A DNA stretch of 64,000 nt from Paramacrobiotus metropolitanus (lineage: Eukaryota > Tardigrada > Eutardigrada > Parachela > Macrobiotidae): the NCBI RefSeq assembly GCF_019649055.1, contig NW_026570275.1:620001-684000 (forward strand), given 5' to 3'. How positions within the stretch are numbered: the stretch's first letter is position 1; every line of letters starts with the position of its first letter. This document shows, one piece after another, positions 42,276 through 54,508 of the stretch. Position numbers and translations under genes: made by a program. The notes beneath the pieces are model-generated. The model was not told the origin of the DNA. It did no database searches and worked only from the letters and a program-made list of their open reading frames with translations.

Positions 42276-45200
42276 AAATTCCTTGTGCCGGGCCTGTCGC
42301 TGTTATCTGTGTGGACAGCGCTACTCCGTTTCTCCTTCACAATCGCCTCCTAGTATCGATCCTATCGAGCTAGCTGAAAAGGCGGAGAGCTCTCCAGGTA
42401 CTAATGATTTGCCGGAATCTGTGGAAGTCTTGCAGACCGGGTTTGCCGCTCCTTGGTTCCTTTACCGAGGATGTTTTCATCGAAATTTTTAAGGCCAAGA
42501 GGTAGTCCGTTCTGTTCACACAATGCACTGGAATGATGTGTCCTCCTTCGGTTTCTTCTCTAGCTGCATCTGCCAATAATCGTTTGGCATTCTAAGATCA
42601 AAGCTGGCTCTGTCGATGCCAACCGAGAAAACTGCTCCACTCCACTTTAAAAAAAGTTTCGACAAATGTAACCCGTTAGCCACTTCGACAGTCTAAAGCT
42701 GTGATCAACTAGCTACGTGACAATACATGTAAGCATACATCGACATTAGTAAGTGAATTTTTATTTCCGATTATATGTCCTTTTTTTATTTGTTCAGAAA
42801 AATTTCGAACTTTCAGCTCCAAAACATAAGCCATTCTCAGCTTCATCGCTTGTACTGATATGACATCAGCCGTAATTTGAAACATCTCGTCTCATGAATT
42901 CTCCTGAGCTATACTCACCTGAATAATCTGAAATAATTATTTCGGCTACAATGAATAACAGCTGCTCGCCGAAGAAGATGTAGGTTTTATGCTAACCTTA
43001 AGTGGTTCGGCCGTTGTACTATCATAATGAATGCTAAAGCCAGGTCACCATCGAACCGTTTTTACTGAAAAGGATGGCGGTATTGCTAAGCGTGCCCGAT
43101 GCTGCACCGGCCACATCAACATTACCTCCAAAAACCTGCTGTGACCCATAAAGAAATCGCAAAGGCAAATTGTACTTTGAATGTAGACTTCTCTCGTGGG
43201 ATTCCAGATCGCTTAATTACCATGTTGTGAGTAGCAACACGCTCATGTCTAAGCTGCAGCTGACTTTAAAACTTCAGGTAGTAGCGACACATTTACACTA
43301 CGTATCCGCTGTGCTCCTGACGGAGCACTACTACAATTCATTTTGTGCACTGTGTGAGCTCACGTCTGCCTCTACACGGACTCAATCCCAATTTTAAATC
43401 CGCTCTTCTGTACAAAAAATTTAGCAGATACCCTTCCCAGTTCTACATGTGTTCAGATGCGGACCGCACTTGTGTTCAGCTAAATGGAAGGAATATGATC
43501 GTAACAATACTGATTTTAAAGTATGCCGCACTTACTTGTTCTCACTTACCTGAGTTACCTCACTTAATATTAAATTTTGCATCTCTACCTTATATAGTCT
43601 TCGTTATCCCAAATTTGAAGTTTCATTTAAAGAACAGTTTTGAAAACAATACTTCAAGCAACTGCATCGATTATTTGGCTTGAAAATAACGTGAAATACT
43701 TGCTCAAAATGTATTAAGAGTTATCAAATTTGAGATTGCTCAGATTTGTTTCACCTGTTAATTCTTCTCCTAGTGCAGTTTCAACGTTTTCGGGTGGGGA
43801 GAGTTACTTCGCTGACTACTGCTGAACTTTTGAAACCACCGTGACAAGACTCAGTTTTAACTCTGACGTTGTATAACTTAGATTTGGATACAACCGCTTC
43901 TCAAAGCAACGGAAAAAGATTCAGTTTGTAGTCCGAGCAGCGGTTTTTCTTTATGGGTGAAGCATGTGAATCGCGCTAAGTTGTAAATCGATCGCGGATG
44001 TTTGAACACAACAACCACCAAGTCCGCATAACAACAAAGGCTGCACATACCTATTACCGGATTGCCATTTCTTTAGGGTATCCGCCAGAAGGATCTGCCG
44101 GATTCGAAATGGACGTGGTAGTGGACATAAAGGCGGAACTGCTTGATATAACATTTACTTTATTTAGGCGAGACGTACTTTATTTCAGTTATGTACTGTA
44201 CTGTACTTTAGGTTAATGTCAGCAGCTCTAAGTAACACCAGTAGGGCCAGGCAACCTTTTCGGCATTCATCGTTGTTTAGTAGACAGGTGGATGATCGTT
44301 GATCAAATTATTGAATGGTATAGGACGCACTCCGCTTTCTGCCGACAAACACAAAAGTGAATAACGTTTGGTAGAAAAATGTGCGATTTCTACTCCAGTC
44401 TGCCAAACGTCGGCAAAAACACATGCCTTTTCTCAGTCTTAGCGGAAATCCTAGTCGTACTTATCCATCCTAGCAGAATGAGAGCGTCTTGACACGAGTA
44501 CTTTCTGGACTGTTTTTTGCTTACGCCCAGTCGGCCCAGAGTATTAACGGGCGACAACAACCCTGGCGCAACACGGGTGCTTCTGATCGCTTAATGTGTG
44601 CTGCGTGGTGTAGTCCGATAAAAAGAGCATCGAGGCGCCGGCTGCTGTTGCATTCATTTTTTATGTCAGCTCTCAAAATCTTCTGCAAATGCAACTGGAA
44701 CTACGGTGCCTACTGTTGGCCGCTCTTCTTCGCGACGATTTTAACGGTGTTTCTAGATAACATCTGCTGCCGCGCACCGATAAGGTTATTCCATCTACAG
44801 ACGATCAGCACGAGTTGTATGCACTGCGGCATTGCCGCTGAGCAACAGAAGAAGTTCAAATCTAAGTACACAGAAGCGAAAAGGGTGCACACCTCAATCG
44901 TCTCTACAATGGAAGAAAACTCGCAAATTTCAATGGCATCGCGGCGGGGATCCTAAGCAAGACGCTTAGAGCGCCCGGAAGAGCGGCACAGCACGCAACC
45001 AATTGATCCACAAGCAGATAGAGCAGCCAGCGCTCCAATAACTGCATAAATAAGTTCTCTACAGTCATCTCGGTCTCGGTAGGGGCTAAAAAAAGTTTAA
45101 AACAATCCAATTAAAGACTTACAAAATGCGGATGAATTATACGAATGAATGCACGCTAGTATCCTGAGGAATGACCGGATCTTTTTTTTAAATCAACAGG

Positions 45201-45728
45201 AAGAAGTCACAGCACGTCTGCAACTTCGTTCTGCTATTCTGACTGTCGGTGAGTAGGCTGTGCTTTGACGAATTTCAAATTATGAGCGTTCAGTGATGTA
45301 CATTAACAATCTGCTTATACAACTGGATTTCTGAAGAAAAAATGGAATATCGTTCGGATTAATGAAGTATGGAGAAGCAAATTGAAGCTCCCGTTAATTG
45401 TAATTTTACTCTTCTGTAAGGGCTCGAGGGTGGAGATTTTTTCGCTCTTTTTGTACGACGGCGTACGGCGTATGAAAGTAAAAGACACGTCATCTAGTGG
45501 TTTGGATCGTATATCACGGCAATTGTTATAGGTTAACAGAATCTCCTGTAGCGAAACATCCTGCGCAACCTCCAAGCACGAGTCACCAAGTACCTTTTTG
45601 AAAAGCTTAACATAAGACCCCGACAAAAGAGTGTCGACGGATCCAAGACACCAGGTTGGCCTGTGACGGCCAGAGCTCCAGTCTGTACAAACGGCCAAAT
45701 TTTCGTGAAGCCTTGCAAGTTTTGCTTG

Positions 45729-45815
45729 GGTTACCTAAATCCTTTAAACCAAACCGATCGTCGAGAAGGATATCTCCCTAGTATCGCTACTTCCGGGTAT
45801 CAGCAGACGCGTGCA
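45729..45815. repeat. Dispersed repeat, copy 2 (with 29286-29372)
   Basis: See copy 1. Same orientation. Confidence 0.75.
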
Positions 45816-48263
45816 AATAATATCCAGAGCCTAAGGACGGGGAACTGCACCCCGTCACCCAAAATGCTGCAAAATTATATAGGTGGATTAATTAATTAAT
45901 CTTATGAATAATGTCGAGAATAGCACGTTAGCTTCGTTTTACTCAATATTAATTTTGTCTTTCTTCAGGAAAGTTTCAGTTTCTTAGTTATCTGCTCTTT
46001 TACGTTCACGCCGATAGTGACAGAAACTTTATCTTGGTACCTAACCAAACCAGCAGGATACCGCTAACAGTTTAACATCGGCCACCTAGTCTGCCGTGGC
46101 AAGTTGCAACAGACAGCTGTCGCGATTTGATTAACGTAACGAGCTGCAAACGCAGCACAAGGATTGCTGAAAAGAAAGCATTTGGATCCAGAAAGATATC
46201 CAGATCCAGCATCAATTGGTCTGACTCACTGATCCCCATAAAAGGATACAACGCGAGGGTCTGGCACTCTTAGAACGCAGGAAATGTCTACCCCACCCTC
46301 TGCAAGCTACAATTTTTTCGCGAAATGGAACAATCTGGTTATTGAGATTGCCGCTCGCATCGCTGTTGTTGATGACTTCGTCAGTCGTGCCCGCGATCGA
46401 GCAAGGTATTCTGTTGGGCGTGGCTAGGAAGCTGATGACAACGTGATATCATCGCAATGATCGCCTAGATCTGTTGCCAGATATAGAATATATATGGTAA
46501 TGCAGATTTCTCATCGTTTTTTTTCAATCTGATTTTTCTTCTTGAAAAAAAGCTGATTGATTGCCTAGATTCAGAACTGTCGCGTGGCTTGAACGAAATT
46601 TCAGGTTGGAAGGCCAATGTATTCTGAGGCTTTACGCTGCACTACAGGTCTGTACTGGTGAACATTTCACCTGATGCTAACCTTGAAAACCAATTTGCCA
46701 GAATGTTGTTATCACTACATCACTACAGAAAAAACGTTTGCTTTGTTAATGACGATATTCGCCTTGTGGATGAATGGACTTGCGGAGATGTCGCGTATGC
46801 AGAAAAGGTGCATATGTATGCCCAACAGAAGCAGTATTCCGTAGATTGGAAAATTGGCAACGAGACAAAATGCGACAAACTGATAATCAGCTGGTCGTTG
46901 CTGTCTGATTGATCAAGGAACCTGATAAACCGGACAGTCCGCCGGCAGTGGAACAGGCCGCTTTTGCTGCACCAGCAGCCCCAGCTGACCCGTACAATTT
47001 GCTGCCACCGTAAGAGCAGTTGCTCTGACCTTTGCTCTCATCCAGCTTGCGCTCCACAACCTCTCTCATTTTCTTCTTGGCACTGCGCGCTGGCTTTCAG
47101 ACAATATGCACCACTTTAATTTAAGCGAACTTTACGGTATTCGGTATATTGCTGAAACCCACTTCCTAGCCTGCTTAGGCTACCCAACATCGGCATTTTA
47201 AGAGACAAACGAAACTGTTATTTTAATTTTTCAAGGGTTAGAAAATATTCGCTTCCAATAATGAAGGCCCCACAAGGGTGTCCGTTAATTTTTAGTCGTC
47301 ATGTTCAGTGTTGATATCATCTCAGTTCATCCATCTGCGGTGCGCATAAGTGCCGCACTTTAAGATAGGGGGTCATAGAGGTTATTTGGCAGGCTAAAGG
47401 CTGAGTTCATCAAATATTAAATTTTGTAGCTGCTTTCCAATAATAAAAATTAATTGAAAGGATAATGTTTTACAGGATCAGCCATCTCACAGTCGGAGAG
47501 CGTGTCCATGATGTATGACCGCAGAATTACCAACAGTGCCTTACCCTGCTCTGCTGGTTAACTAGTGACTGCAGACTGCAAAAGCGGAAGTTAGTACAGG
47601 CAGCGTAAGTCCTGTGGGGCGAGATTATTCTACCGCCGAAAGTATCCCATACATGTCTTCCTTGAATGCCAATAATGGTTCCCTTAAATTGCCGTAAATA
47701 TTAACCTAGGCTGCGTTATAAATCCTAAACGTAGGCTGCGATGTAATACACAATGTGTAACAATCTTCGAGCAGCGGTGTGAAATTCTCTTGATCATCGA
47801 TCTTTATACTCTACCATATATTAGAAGTTTGGAGCGTGGTCTCCACGCCGGGGAATTTATACTGTTCGTGTCGAAAGCGACTGCAGTGGCTTGATCTTTT
47901 TCCGGCAAACACGTACGTCTGTCTATTGCAATTATATGGTCACATAAAAGGGATATATAAAATATAAAAACATTTGCGAATATGCTCGGGTTACTTGTCT
48001 TTTGCAGATATTGCAACGTAACTTAAGTTTTCTGGTTAGCATGGCTTGTTTTGAGTTGTGTTGTTTCTTTCGAGATCAGAAGTATCATTCGCGCAACCGT
48101 CCAACATTTAGCAACCGTCCAACATTTATACCAGTCACCGCAAATTTGTCGTAAGATTAGTTACTGTAACTGAGCAATAGCAAATGAAGAAAATTGTTGT
48201 TGAATTTCGTAGTGTGAAGTAGACAGGTAGTGTGACTGATCGTAAATTCCCAGCGTTTCAAAA

Positions 48264-48560
48264 CTATTGTTCGCTTCCTAGCAGCAAATCAATTTCTGCT
48301 GAAGTCATGTTAAAAATAAACATATAAGCTGCCGTAAGCGTTCCTGAAACAGTATCAGCACTGCGACGGACAGTGCGCTCGATGTGATATTTTGCATGTT
48401 TGTCAACGATGGGTTGGAAGCAGCTTTCATAAAGTCCGGTGTGCCGATAAATTGGAGCATTGAAGAACACGGGATGCGCGTAAAATAGGTAGGCTTTTCA
48501 AAATAAAATTTCAGTTGCACTGGAGCTAAAATCAACAAAGGTTTCGGCCGCAGGCAAAGA
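48264..48560 (-). pseudogene. Major capsid protein fragment (second Polinton remnant)
   Basis: Minus-strand frames hold DLCLRPKPLL, VQLKFYFEKPTYF, GTPDFMKAAS and, in an overlapping frame, KHAKYHIERTVRR. These parallel DLCVQSKPLL, VHVSLYFNNSEFYL, SPDFMNAIT and AKYHIERAELK of the capsid gene at 12106-13450, in the same order. Only the middle of the gene is present, split over two frames. It stops abruptly at about 48560, where the plus-strand ATPase begins. In the complete element both genes are on one strand, so this is a rearrangement junction. Confidence 0.75.
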
Positions 48561-48572
48561 TCATGCATTTGT

Positions 48573-49203
48573 GGACCTACAATGTCGGGTAAAACGCAGT
48601 TTGTTTTCACGTTACTAAAAAATAATTCAGCCGTATTTGATCGCCCACCAAACTCGCATGTTGTACTGCTATGGTCAGTGGCAGAAAGGTTTCGAGGAAC
48701 AACGAAAAGACGGTGCGCAAGTTGAGTTCTTACATGGTTTAGATGACCTGTTCTCAGTGGTGCACCCTATCGATAGCGACAACCATACTTTAGTCGTCAT
48801 CGATAACCTGGCTACGAATCTGTATAAAGACTTACGTTGCTCGGACCTCTTCACCCGCGGAATACATTACAAGAATATTTCTGTCATCATGTTCCTTCAA
48901 AACCTGCACAAACAAGGAAAGATTATACGGGACATAACGCTGAACTCCCTGTACTTGGTACTATTTAAGAACGTGCGTGACGTCAATCAGATTTCCTTAC
49001 TGGCTCGTCAAACAGGATACAAGCATCTGATGGACGCATATAACAAAGTCACAACAGATGCATATCAACCGCTTGTCTTGGACTTACGCCCCAACTGTTT
49101 CGACTATTTAAGGGTTCGTTCGCACGTGTTACCCAATCAACAGATGCGTATTTATCTGGACCGAAACCGTACAAACAGTCTACCAAAATGTCCGAACGCT
49201 TGA
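48573..49203 (+). pseudogene. Packaging ATPase, second remnant
   Basis: Walker A is GPTMSGKTQFVF (48573 on), in a different frame from the rest. The main frame (48637-49203, 188 codons) has LLVVIDNLA-type Walker B (HTLVVIDNLAT), GIHYKNISVIMFLQNLHKQG, DITLNSLYLVLFKNVRD and QISLLARQTG. It is clearly homologous to 17259-17895 along its length. One frame break near 48630 and no start codon before Walker A make it probably non-functional, though the main frame is unbroken. It is followed with a short overlap by the small conserved protein. Confidence 0.88.
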
Positions 49204-49480
49204 AAGTTTTGGCACACTTCACAATTACTCTTCAACACCTGAAGCCACAGCAGCGAAAGGTCTTGATGAGTTACCTGACCAAGACTCAACTGAAAGCACT
49301 GGAAGAGGTGGCTGTCAACATTGTAAAAAATGCTGTGAATTTGTCTCCAGCGCAGGCAGAGAAACGTACACGCCACCGGAAACCTTTAAAGCTGATTGCC
49401 TTGCGGAGGTCTCCGCTCAAATAAAACCGGAGAATATTTCAAAAGGCGGATTTATTGGAGCCATCTTACCTGATCGGTAA
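49188..49480 (+). pseudogene. Small basic protein with hydrophobic end, second remnant
   Basis: It starts MSERLKVLAHFTITLQHLKP. The helical core LEEVAVNIVKNAVNLS and basic RTRHRKPLKL are followed by a frame break near 49420. The truncated hydrophobic tail KGGFIGAILPDR ends at a TAA that overlaps the next ATG (TAATG, 49478-49482). It matches the plan of 16934-17269 but the tail is about half as long. Confidence 0.6.
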
Positions 49481-50268
49481 TGGATGAATTCTTCAAAGTA
49501 CCACGGCGTGTGATGGAGAACCGGATGCAGAACCAGCTCCAGATGAACAAGGAGCACCCAGAAGCGCACAGCGTCATAACGTTGGATGCCCAAGTGGCTG
49601 AAACCCTGCAACGATCCGATACAAGTGAATTTGAAAAAGCAAGCCAGTTAAGCAGCATTCTGGAACCGTTCCTCGATCTTAAACAAAAACCAATACCCGA
49701 TGAGAATCCGCTGGAATTATCTCCTGACTTTGCCGCACAACCACCACCGATAGCACCCGAAAAGCTGCCGGCAGCCTCTGCACCCCGAGCGCTACGACCG
49801 CCGACAGTATCGTCGCTACCAAGGCATCCAGTCCTTCGCAAGCGTAAACTGCTGGAAGAAACGCATGAGTTAACGAAGCCTGTTAAAAAGGCTCGACAAC
49901 CATTATTTCCGTCGGATCTGCCTACTAAAGGCCAAATGTGGGACTTAAAAAGCGAACCGGAAGACAACAATAGACCAAAGACAGCACGCATTGCTTTGTT
50001 TCCACGAAAACTATTAAAGAAAAGACGCAAGCGGCGTTTTCAAGACGACAGCGCAGAAGTGCAACCAACCAAAGAAGCGCGCATAGCGCTATTTGCCCCG
50101 ACAGCACCGATGAAGGGTCGGAAACGACAGCCCGAAGACCAGGGGAACCCAACGTATCCACGCAAGCGACCGCGGCGACCTCTGTTTCCGGTCACCACAC
50201 ATTTACGCGGTGAGAAGAGAAAAGCGGACCAGATTTATGGCAGCATAAGCGTCAGCTGGGAACGTTGA
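49480..50268 (+). CDS. Conserved Polinton protein 3, intact copy in the second remnant
   Basis: An unbroken frame of 262 codons starting MDEFFKVPRRVMENRMQNQL. The N-terminal helix region VITLDAQVAETLQ and EFEKASQLSSILEPF matches the homologue at 16230-16918. The C-terminal two-thirds is Pro/Lys/Arg rich and built of about five repeats of a K-K-A-R-x-x-L-F-P/A type motif (KKARQPLFP, KTARIALFP, KEARIALFA, KRPRRPLFP), each followed by a basic stretch. This array is not visible in the copy of the complete element. Such repeats could bind DNA or act as nuclear signals. Function unknown. The long antisense frame is a shadow. Confidence 0.7.
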   Translation: MDEFFKVPRRVMENRMQNQLQMNKEHPEAHSVITLDAQVAETLQRSDTSEFEKASQLSSILEPFLDLKQKPIPDENPLELSPDFAAQPPPIAPEKLPAASAPRALRPPTVSSLPRHPVLRKRKLLEETHELTKPVKKARQPLFPSDLPTKGQMWDLKSEPEDNNRPKTARIALFPRKLLKKRRKRRFQDDSAEVQPTKEARIALFAPTAPMKGRKRQPEDQGNPTYPRKRPRRPLFPVTTHLRGEKRKADQIYGSISVSWER

Positions 50269-50355
50269 ATCGGTGGCGTACAAATTGCTCGACTCAGATA
50301 TTTCGCCTCCAAACGCACCCTGACAATTTCTCTCCGTCCGACATCTTTCAGCTAA

Positions 50356-50952
50356 GTGTGTCTAGTACTTCAAAATCAGTGTTATAACAATACCGAGAAG
50401 ATACCGAGAAGATTAAAGCCCTTCAAAATTTTGGACCCATCAGTGAGAAAAAAGACAGTCTGCTTTTTTTCACTACAGTTGGATAATATAGCCAATTATT
50501 CAAAACTTTTCAAGAGAAGCGGAGCCTGTCCAGCGGCAAATACCAAAAAAAAGCTACTTTTTAGGTGGGGATGCGAGCAAAATCTTAGACTCTTCGTGCA
50601 AGGATATGCTAACTCTGATACGTTTTTTATACTGATTGCACCGAGAGAATACAGGCTTTGTACTCTGACGCTTGCACCCCGTTGTGCACTATATTTAAAA
50701 ATAACTGCTCAAAACGAAGCTGTTCGTCTTCGTTGTGATCGTTTTGTGGCAATCCGTTACACACCCACTCTTTTTGAACTACAAATTTGGCTATATGGTA
50801 TTAGAATAATTATGAAACTCAAAAATTTCGTGTCGTTCAGGCAGTCTGATAAGGCGATACACAACGATCGATTTCATTTTTTTTTAAATTCGTCAGTTAC
50901 GGACGCAAGTTTTTGCGTTCAACACCGCTCCCGCTATTGCCCGCTAGAGTAA
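50356..50952 (+). CDS. Unrecognised 198-codon open frame
   Basis: An intact frame directly downstream of the second Polinton remnant. It opens MCLVLQNQCYNNTEKIPRR. Its middle looks like alternating beta strands with several cysteines (LLFRWGCEQNLRLFVQGY, FFILIAPREYRLCTLTLAP). No domain recognised. It may be a further gene of the remnant or a host gene. Confidence 0.35.
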   Translation: MCLVLQNQCYNNTEKIPRRLKPFKILDPSVRKKTVCFFSLQLDNIANYSKLFKRSGACPAANTKKKLLFRWGCEQNLRLFVQGYANSDTFFILIAPREYRLCTLTLAPRCALYLKITAQNEAVRLRCDRFVAIRYTPTLFELQIWLYGIRIIMKLKNFVSFRQSDKAIHNDRFHFFLNSSVTDASFCVQHRSRYCPLE

Positions 50953-53900
50953 GTGTACATTTGTCAGAACAGGTGGATCTGGATTTCCCGCCCACAGTCT
51001 TGATTAATGCCGCAAAGGTCGTGGAAGAAGCTGGAGGAGTTGGCGATCCAAACGTTCATCAAAACTGCGAGTCAATTAAAGCAACTCAGGATTTACAGAC
51101 AATTGGAAAGTAGTGCAGATAAAATTGTTCGGCTAGGCAGATAACAGCGTGCTCGTAGAATTCAAGCTGGGCGCCTCCGCCGCCTCAGCATCCGGATAAG
51201 ACCCCGTCAGTGTGCCGTTTTTATCAGATCAGGATAAGTGCTGCGAAATCTGGTATTGGTGTGTTGGCGACCAAAATGTTACCCAAATGTGCCATTCCAA
51301 CTGCAAGTGCCGTTGTCGGCCAACGGATACAGTACCAGGTATTCTCGTGGCAGATATCTCAACTTAGCTGTAAACGAATAGGTAGAGCAAATTTCGTGGC
51401 TGACAGCAAATTTATTGCAAGTACTTACGATAAACGTTTCACCTTTAAACTCCTTAGATCAGGACCGTTATCAAAAATCACGGACCTTTGTCAAAAATCA
51501 CGGACGTTTGACCACCAAAACATCGATGTATTCGTCGGGAAACATAAGATTTTACGAATGCCGATTTAATTTTATGAAGAGCCTTAACAGGTTTCGAAAT
51601 GAAAGAATAAGGGCACCGATTTCTCATGTTGGTGCACAACCGCTCCGCTGACTTTTTCCGTTATTATACAGCAGTATAACAGTGCACCAAAAGCTGCAGC
51701 GTAATTGGCAAAAGATTTCGCAGCGCAACTCTGCCCACTACCGCACGACACGTTCTATTTAGCAATATTTCTAGAAAGTTCCCCGAAAACAAGCCAAAAC
51801 TGGTGTTCTTAGTTTGTCAAAATACTCCGGATGAATGTTATCCAAGAGAATGTTATCCAACCCGGGGATGCAGGATCCCGGCGTGCGCGGTAGTATTGAT
51901 TTCCCCGCTGACGTCCATCGACGTCAGCGCGATCTTTCCATACATGTGTGTGCCGGCTCGCCGCTATAAAAGAGCGGCCGGCTCTGTTGTATAGTGCGTA
52001 GAAGATTGTATGCGCCAGCACCGGCTGGCAGAAAAGCCCATTTCCCTCCATTGGTGTTCGGGTGTTTGTACGTATAGGCGGGTGGGCCAGCCCCACAGCA
52101 GCATGGATACGGCAAGCTGGATAAATGGCGCTGTGAAGTAAACGCATTGATCTGCGCGCGAAAGTAACCTAACGGTAAACACTCGAGATATATATTCGCG
52201 ATTCGCCAAGACAGACTAAGTATTCGTCAAACTGAGATCCTGCAGCTCGCAATCACACACGTTCTGCGCCAACGTATGAAACCAGCTCGTGAGGAGCCAG
52301 CAGACCGCCAGTATGAGGCTATTTCCCTGAATAATTCCTGCCGGTCTCCCCCATCAGGTCGCATCGTATCCAGAAGTAAAAGGAAAGGACGACCGTGGCC
52401 GACCCACTACAGTTCCCAATTTCTCTGGGGTCGGCCCATGAAATTGCTCGTGCTAGAGCAGAAGACGCTGGCCTTGAAGACTGCTTTTATTACAAGGACT
52501 GATATGTCTGCGCGTAGCTTCTCCAGGCTTTCACCAGCATGCAACCAGAAATAAGAATAAACTGACGTTGGTGTTGCCAAGGTTTGAAAAAGTAACATAC
52601 TTCTACAGAACCTTTTTACCCATCACGAGCATCCAGGAAGCCTTAGAGCTCTCCTTCTTATTCGGAGAGCTCGGCGCCAGACGGTACATCGTAATGGCGA
52701 AACTCAAGCACGGTCGACTTCTAGTAGGCAACTGGATGGAATTTCTTAAAGTTTTCGCCCACCGTAGCTTGTAAAGGATTATCAGAAGATATTGAAGGAC
52801 ATAATGAGGGATTTGGGAATTGATTTGGAGGATCAAAGTCGTTTTGAGGCCATCAGCAGCTTCCCCAAAGCAGTTTTCTTTCTCCTATTTTTACGTCTGC
52901 ACCGGATGCGAATTTCGCTATATGGAAGCCCCGTAAGACAATGTACCTGCCTCGGGCGCCGTGCATTTCTGCGGCCGAATTGGCTCTAATTTTGCTATTG
53001 CCGTGAATTTTCTTTGCCCGGACTGGTAGCCGAAAGTAATGCTCATAAAAAATTTCCGCACGTCCGGTGTCCCTGTGACAAAAAAACGATGAATCACCCT
53101 GATCCGGATACGGATAGGCACACCTAAGGCTCTCAGTGCACAGGATAATAAAATTGATGACGTAGCACAGGGGGTACGAGGTAAGTATCTAACCGTAAGT
53201 ACAGGTTTCCAGTCCGCTGGTTGTCATTTTTTTTTATGACCACCGGTCCAGGCAGTTTATGTACACGTCGAGCCGGGTTCAGTTTGAAAATTTGCCAAAG
53301 CTTAGGCCATCGGCTTTGAATCGGTTCCTTCTTCAGACCGTTAGCTATGGTGCTTCAGAAGATGATGTCATACGTTAGGCCGTGTGCAAACCTGCCGTGT
53401 CATCGTGAAGCCGATACCTTCCAGCCAATGACATCGCCAGCAGCACAACTAAAGCTCCGCCCACAAACTTATCATCCAATTAAATAACGTAATTCACAAA
53501 ATGGGTAACTCCCAATATTCGTTAGTCCAATCACGACATCCAGACCACAGCTGAGGCTTCCGCCCACCAGCAGAGTCCTATGGACCGGATAAGGTAGTGT
53601 AATGAGAACCAACTGATCAACGTTAGTTTATTCTTGGTCTTCTTTCAAGTCACTTGCCAAGCTTACTTCTGAAGAAATTTCTAAAGATATGGATGACTTA
53701 ATTAAGTCACTAATGGCGGACGGGGTCTATTACGATCTTAACGTACCTGTCATCAGCATCCCTAATCCTGTGTCATCGGCACTCACCCTACCTGATCCCG
53801 TAGACGTCCAGTTCAATTTAGGCGCAGTGCGCTTTGTTGTCAAATCCGAATCGTATGTTGTTGTCTTTTCTGTCCGTTACGCGAAGGTCGCTGTCTGGAC

Positions 53901-53958
53901 AATCCGGGAAATGTTCGAGGTGTTCTCCTACATGTGCTCTACGAAGTGTCGTTCAGAT
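50953..53958. other. No gene recognised
   Basis: Short frames only. A 21-bp tandem pair (tcaaaaatcacggac..) lies at about 51465-51510, and promoter-like tataaaagagcgg occurs at about 51964. It is probably flank between the remnant and the retrotransposon fragment. Confidence 0.35.
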
Positions 53959-54470
53959 CTACCGTTCAAAGAGCCAAACGAGAAGCAGCGCGGAAAAGGC
54001 TCCCATCCGAGATCGTCTTACGCCCACGGTTTCAGTGGTGACTGGTGCACCAAGTAAATTTACCATTTCAGGCTTCAGTACAACCGCTCCGGGGGCGATT
54101 GCATGAAGCCTGTTCACAATGTTTTCGCGTTCAATGTCGGAACCTCCCAGTACGAAAAACTCGCACTTTCCAGGGTTTAACTCCATTCCAACGTGTTGAC
54201 CCTCCGCAATGATTTTGACCAAATTATTTTCCACCTGCTCCACCTTTCCTCGCAGAGCCCCATCATCGAGGAAGAACACATCGAGCTCTGACGTTAAACT
54301 GGTGGATATGGGTTCAGCAGCAAGGCAATATAACAGGGCTCCACCAGGATCACCCTGCTGTATGCCGGTGGCGGATGAAATCGTGAGGCCATCGGTGCCG
54401 CATGCCAGTATGGAAGGTGCGGAGTATGCTGCATAAAAGTAGGCGTAATACTCAAACAGTATATTCTACC
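53959..54470 (-). pseudogene. Non-LTR retrotransposon reverse transcriptase fragment
   Basis: A minus-strand frame is open for about 170 codons. It begins EYYAYFYAAYSAPSILACG, then motif B TGIQQGDPGGALLYCLAA, motif C VFFLDDGAL (F-x-D-D), GMELNPGKCEFF and NLLGAPV. This is the palm of a LINE-type reverse transcriptase, of the sort with LDDG in place of YADD. Upstream finger and downstream endonuclease or RNase H parts were not found. It is truncated and probably dead. The plus-strand frame 53689-54057 overlaps its end and is likely antisense. Confidence 0.8.
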
Positions 54471-54508
54471 TTCGGGACTATAACAGTATATTCTGCCTTC
54501 GGGACAAT
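54455..54508. repeat. Tandem duplication of about 28 bp
   Basis: acagtatattctaccttcgg gactata is repeated once with a g for a in the core, just upstream of the reverse transcriptase frame. Confidence 0.75.

Larger units (their letters stand above)
41946..48263. other. No gene recognised apart from listed repeats
   Basis: Open frames such as 44489-44956 (plus, 155 codons, one hydrophobic segment), 45315-45698 (minus, 127 codons) and 46658-46912 (plus) lack recognisable domains. Some may be host exons. A short direct repeat, gcaaccgtccaacattta, occurs twice at about 48098-48130. Confidence 0.35.

Noticed and set aside
44489-44956. 155-codon frame as a viral membrane protein
   Set aside because: Only one hydrophobic segment and no similarity to the Polinton genes; not enough to assign.
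49452-50030. 192-codon minus-strand frame as a gene
   Set aside because: It is antisense to protein 3 of the second remnant, which has a homologue and a clear context. Its low-complexity Ser/Gly content mirrors the Lys/Arg/Pro codons opposite.
53689-54057. 122-codon plus-strand frame as a protein
   Set aside because: It overlaps the reverse transcriptase fragment on the other strand and has no family signal.
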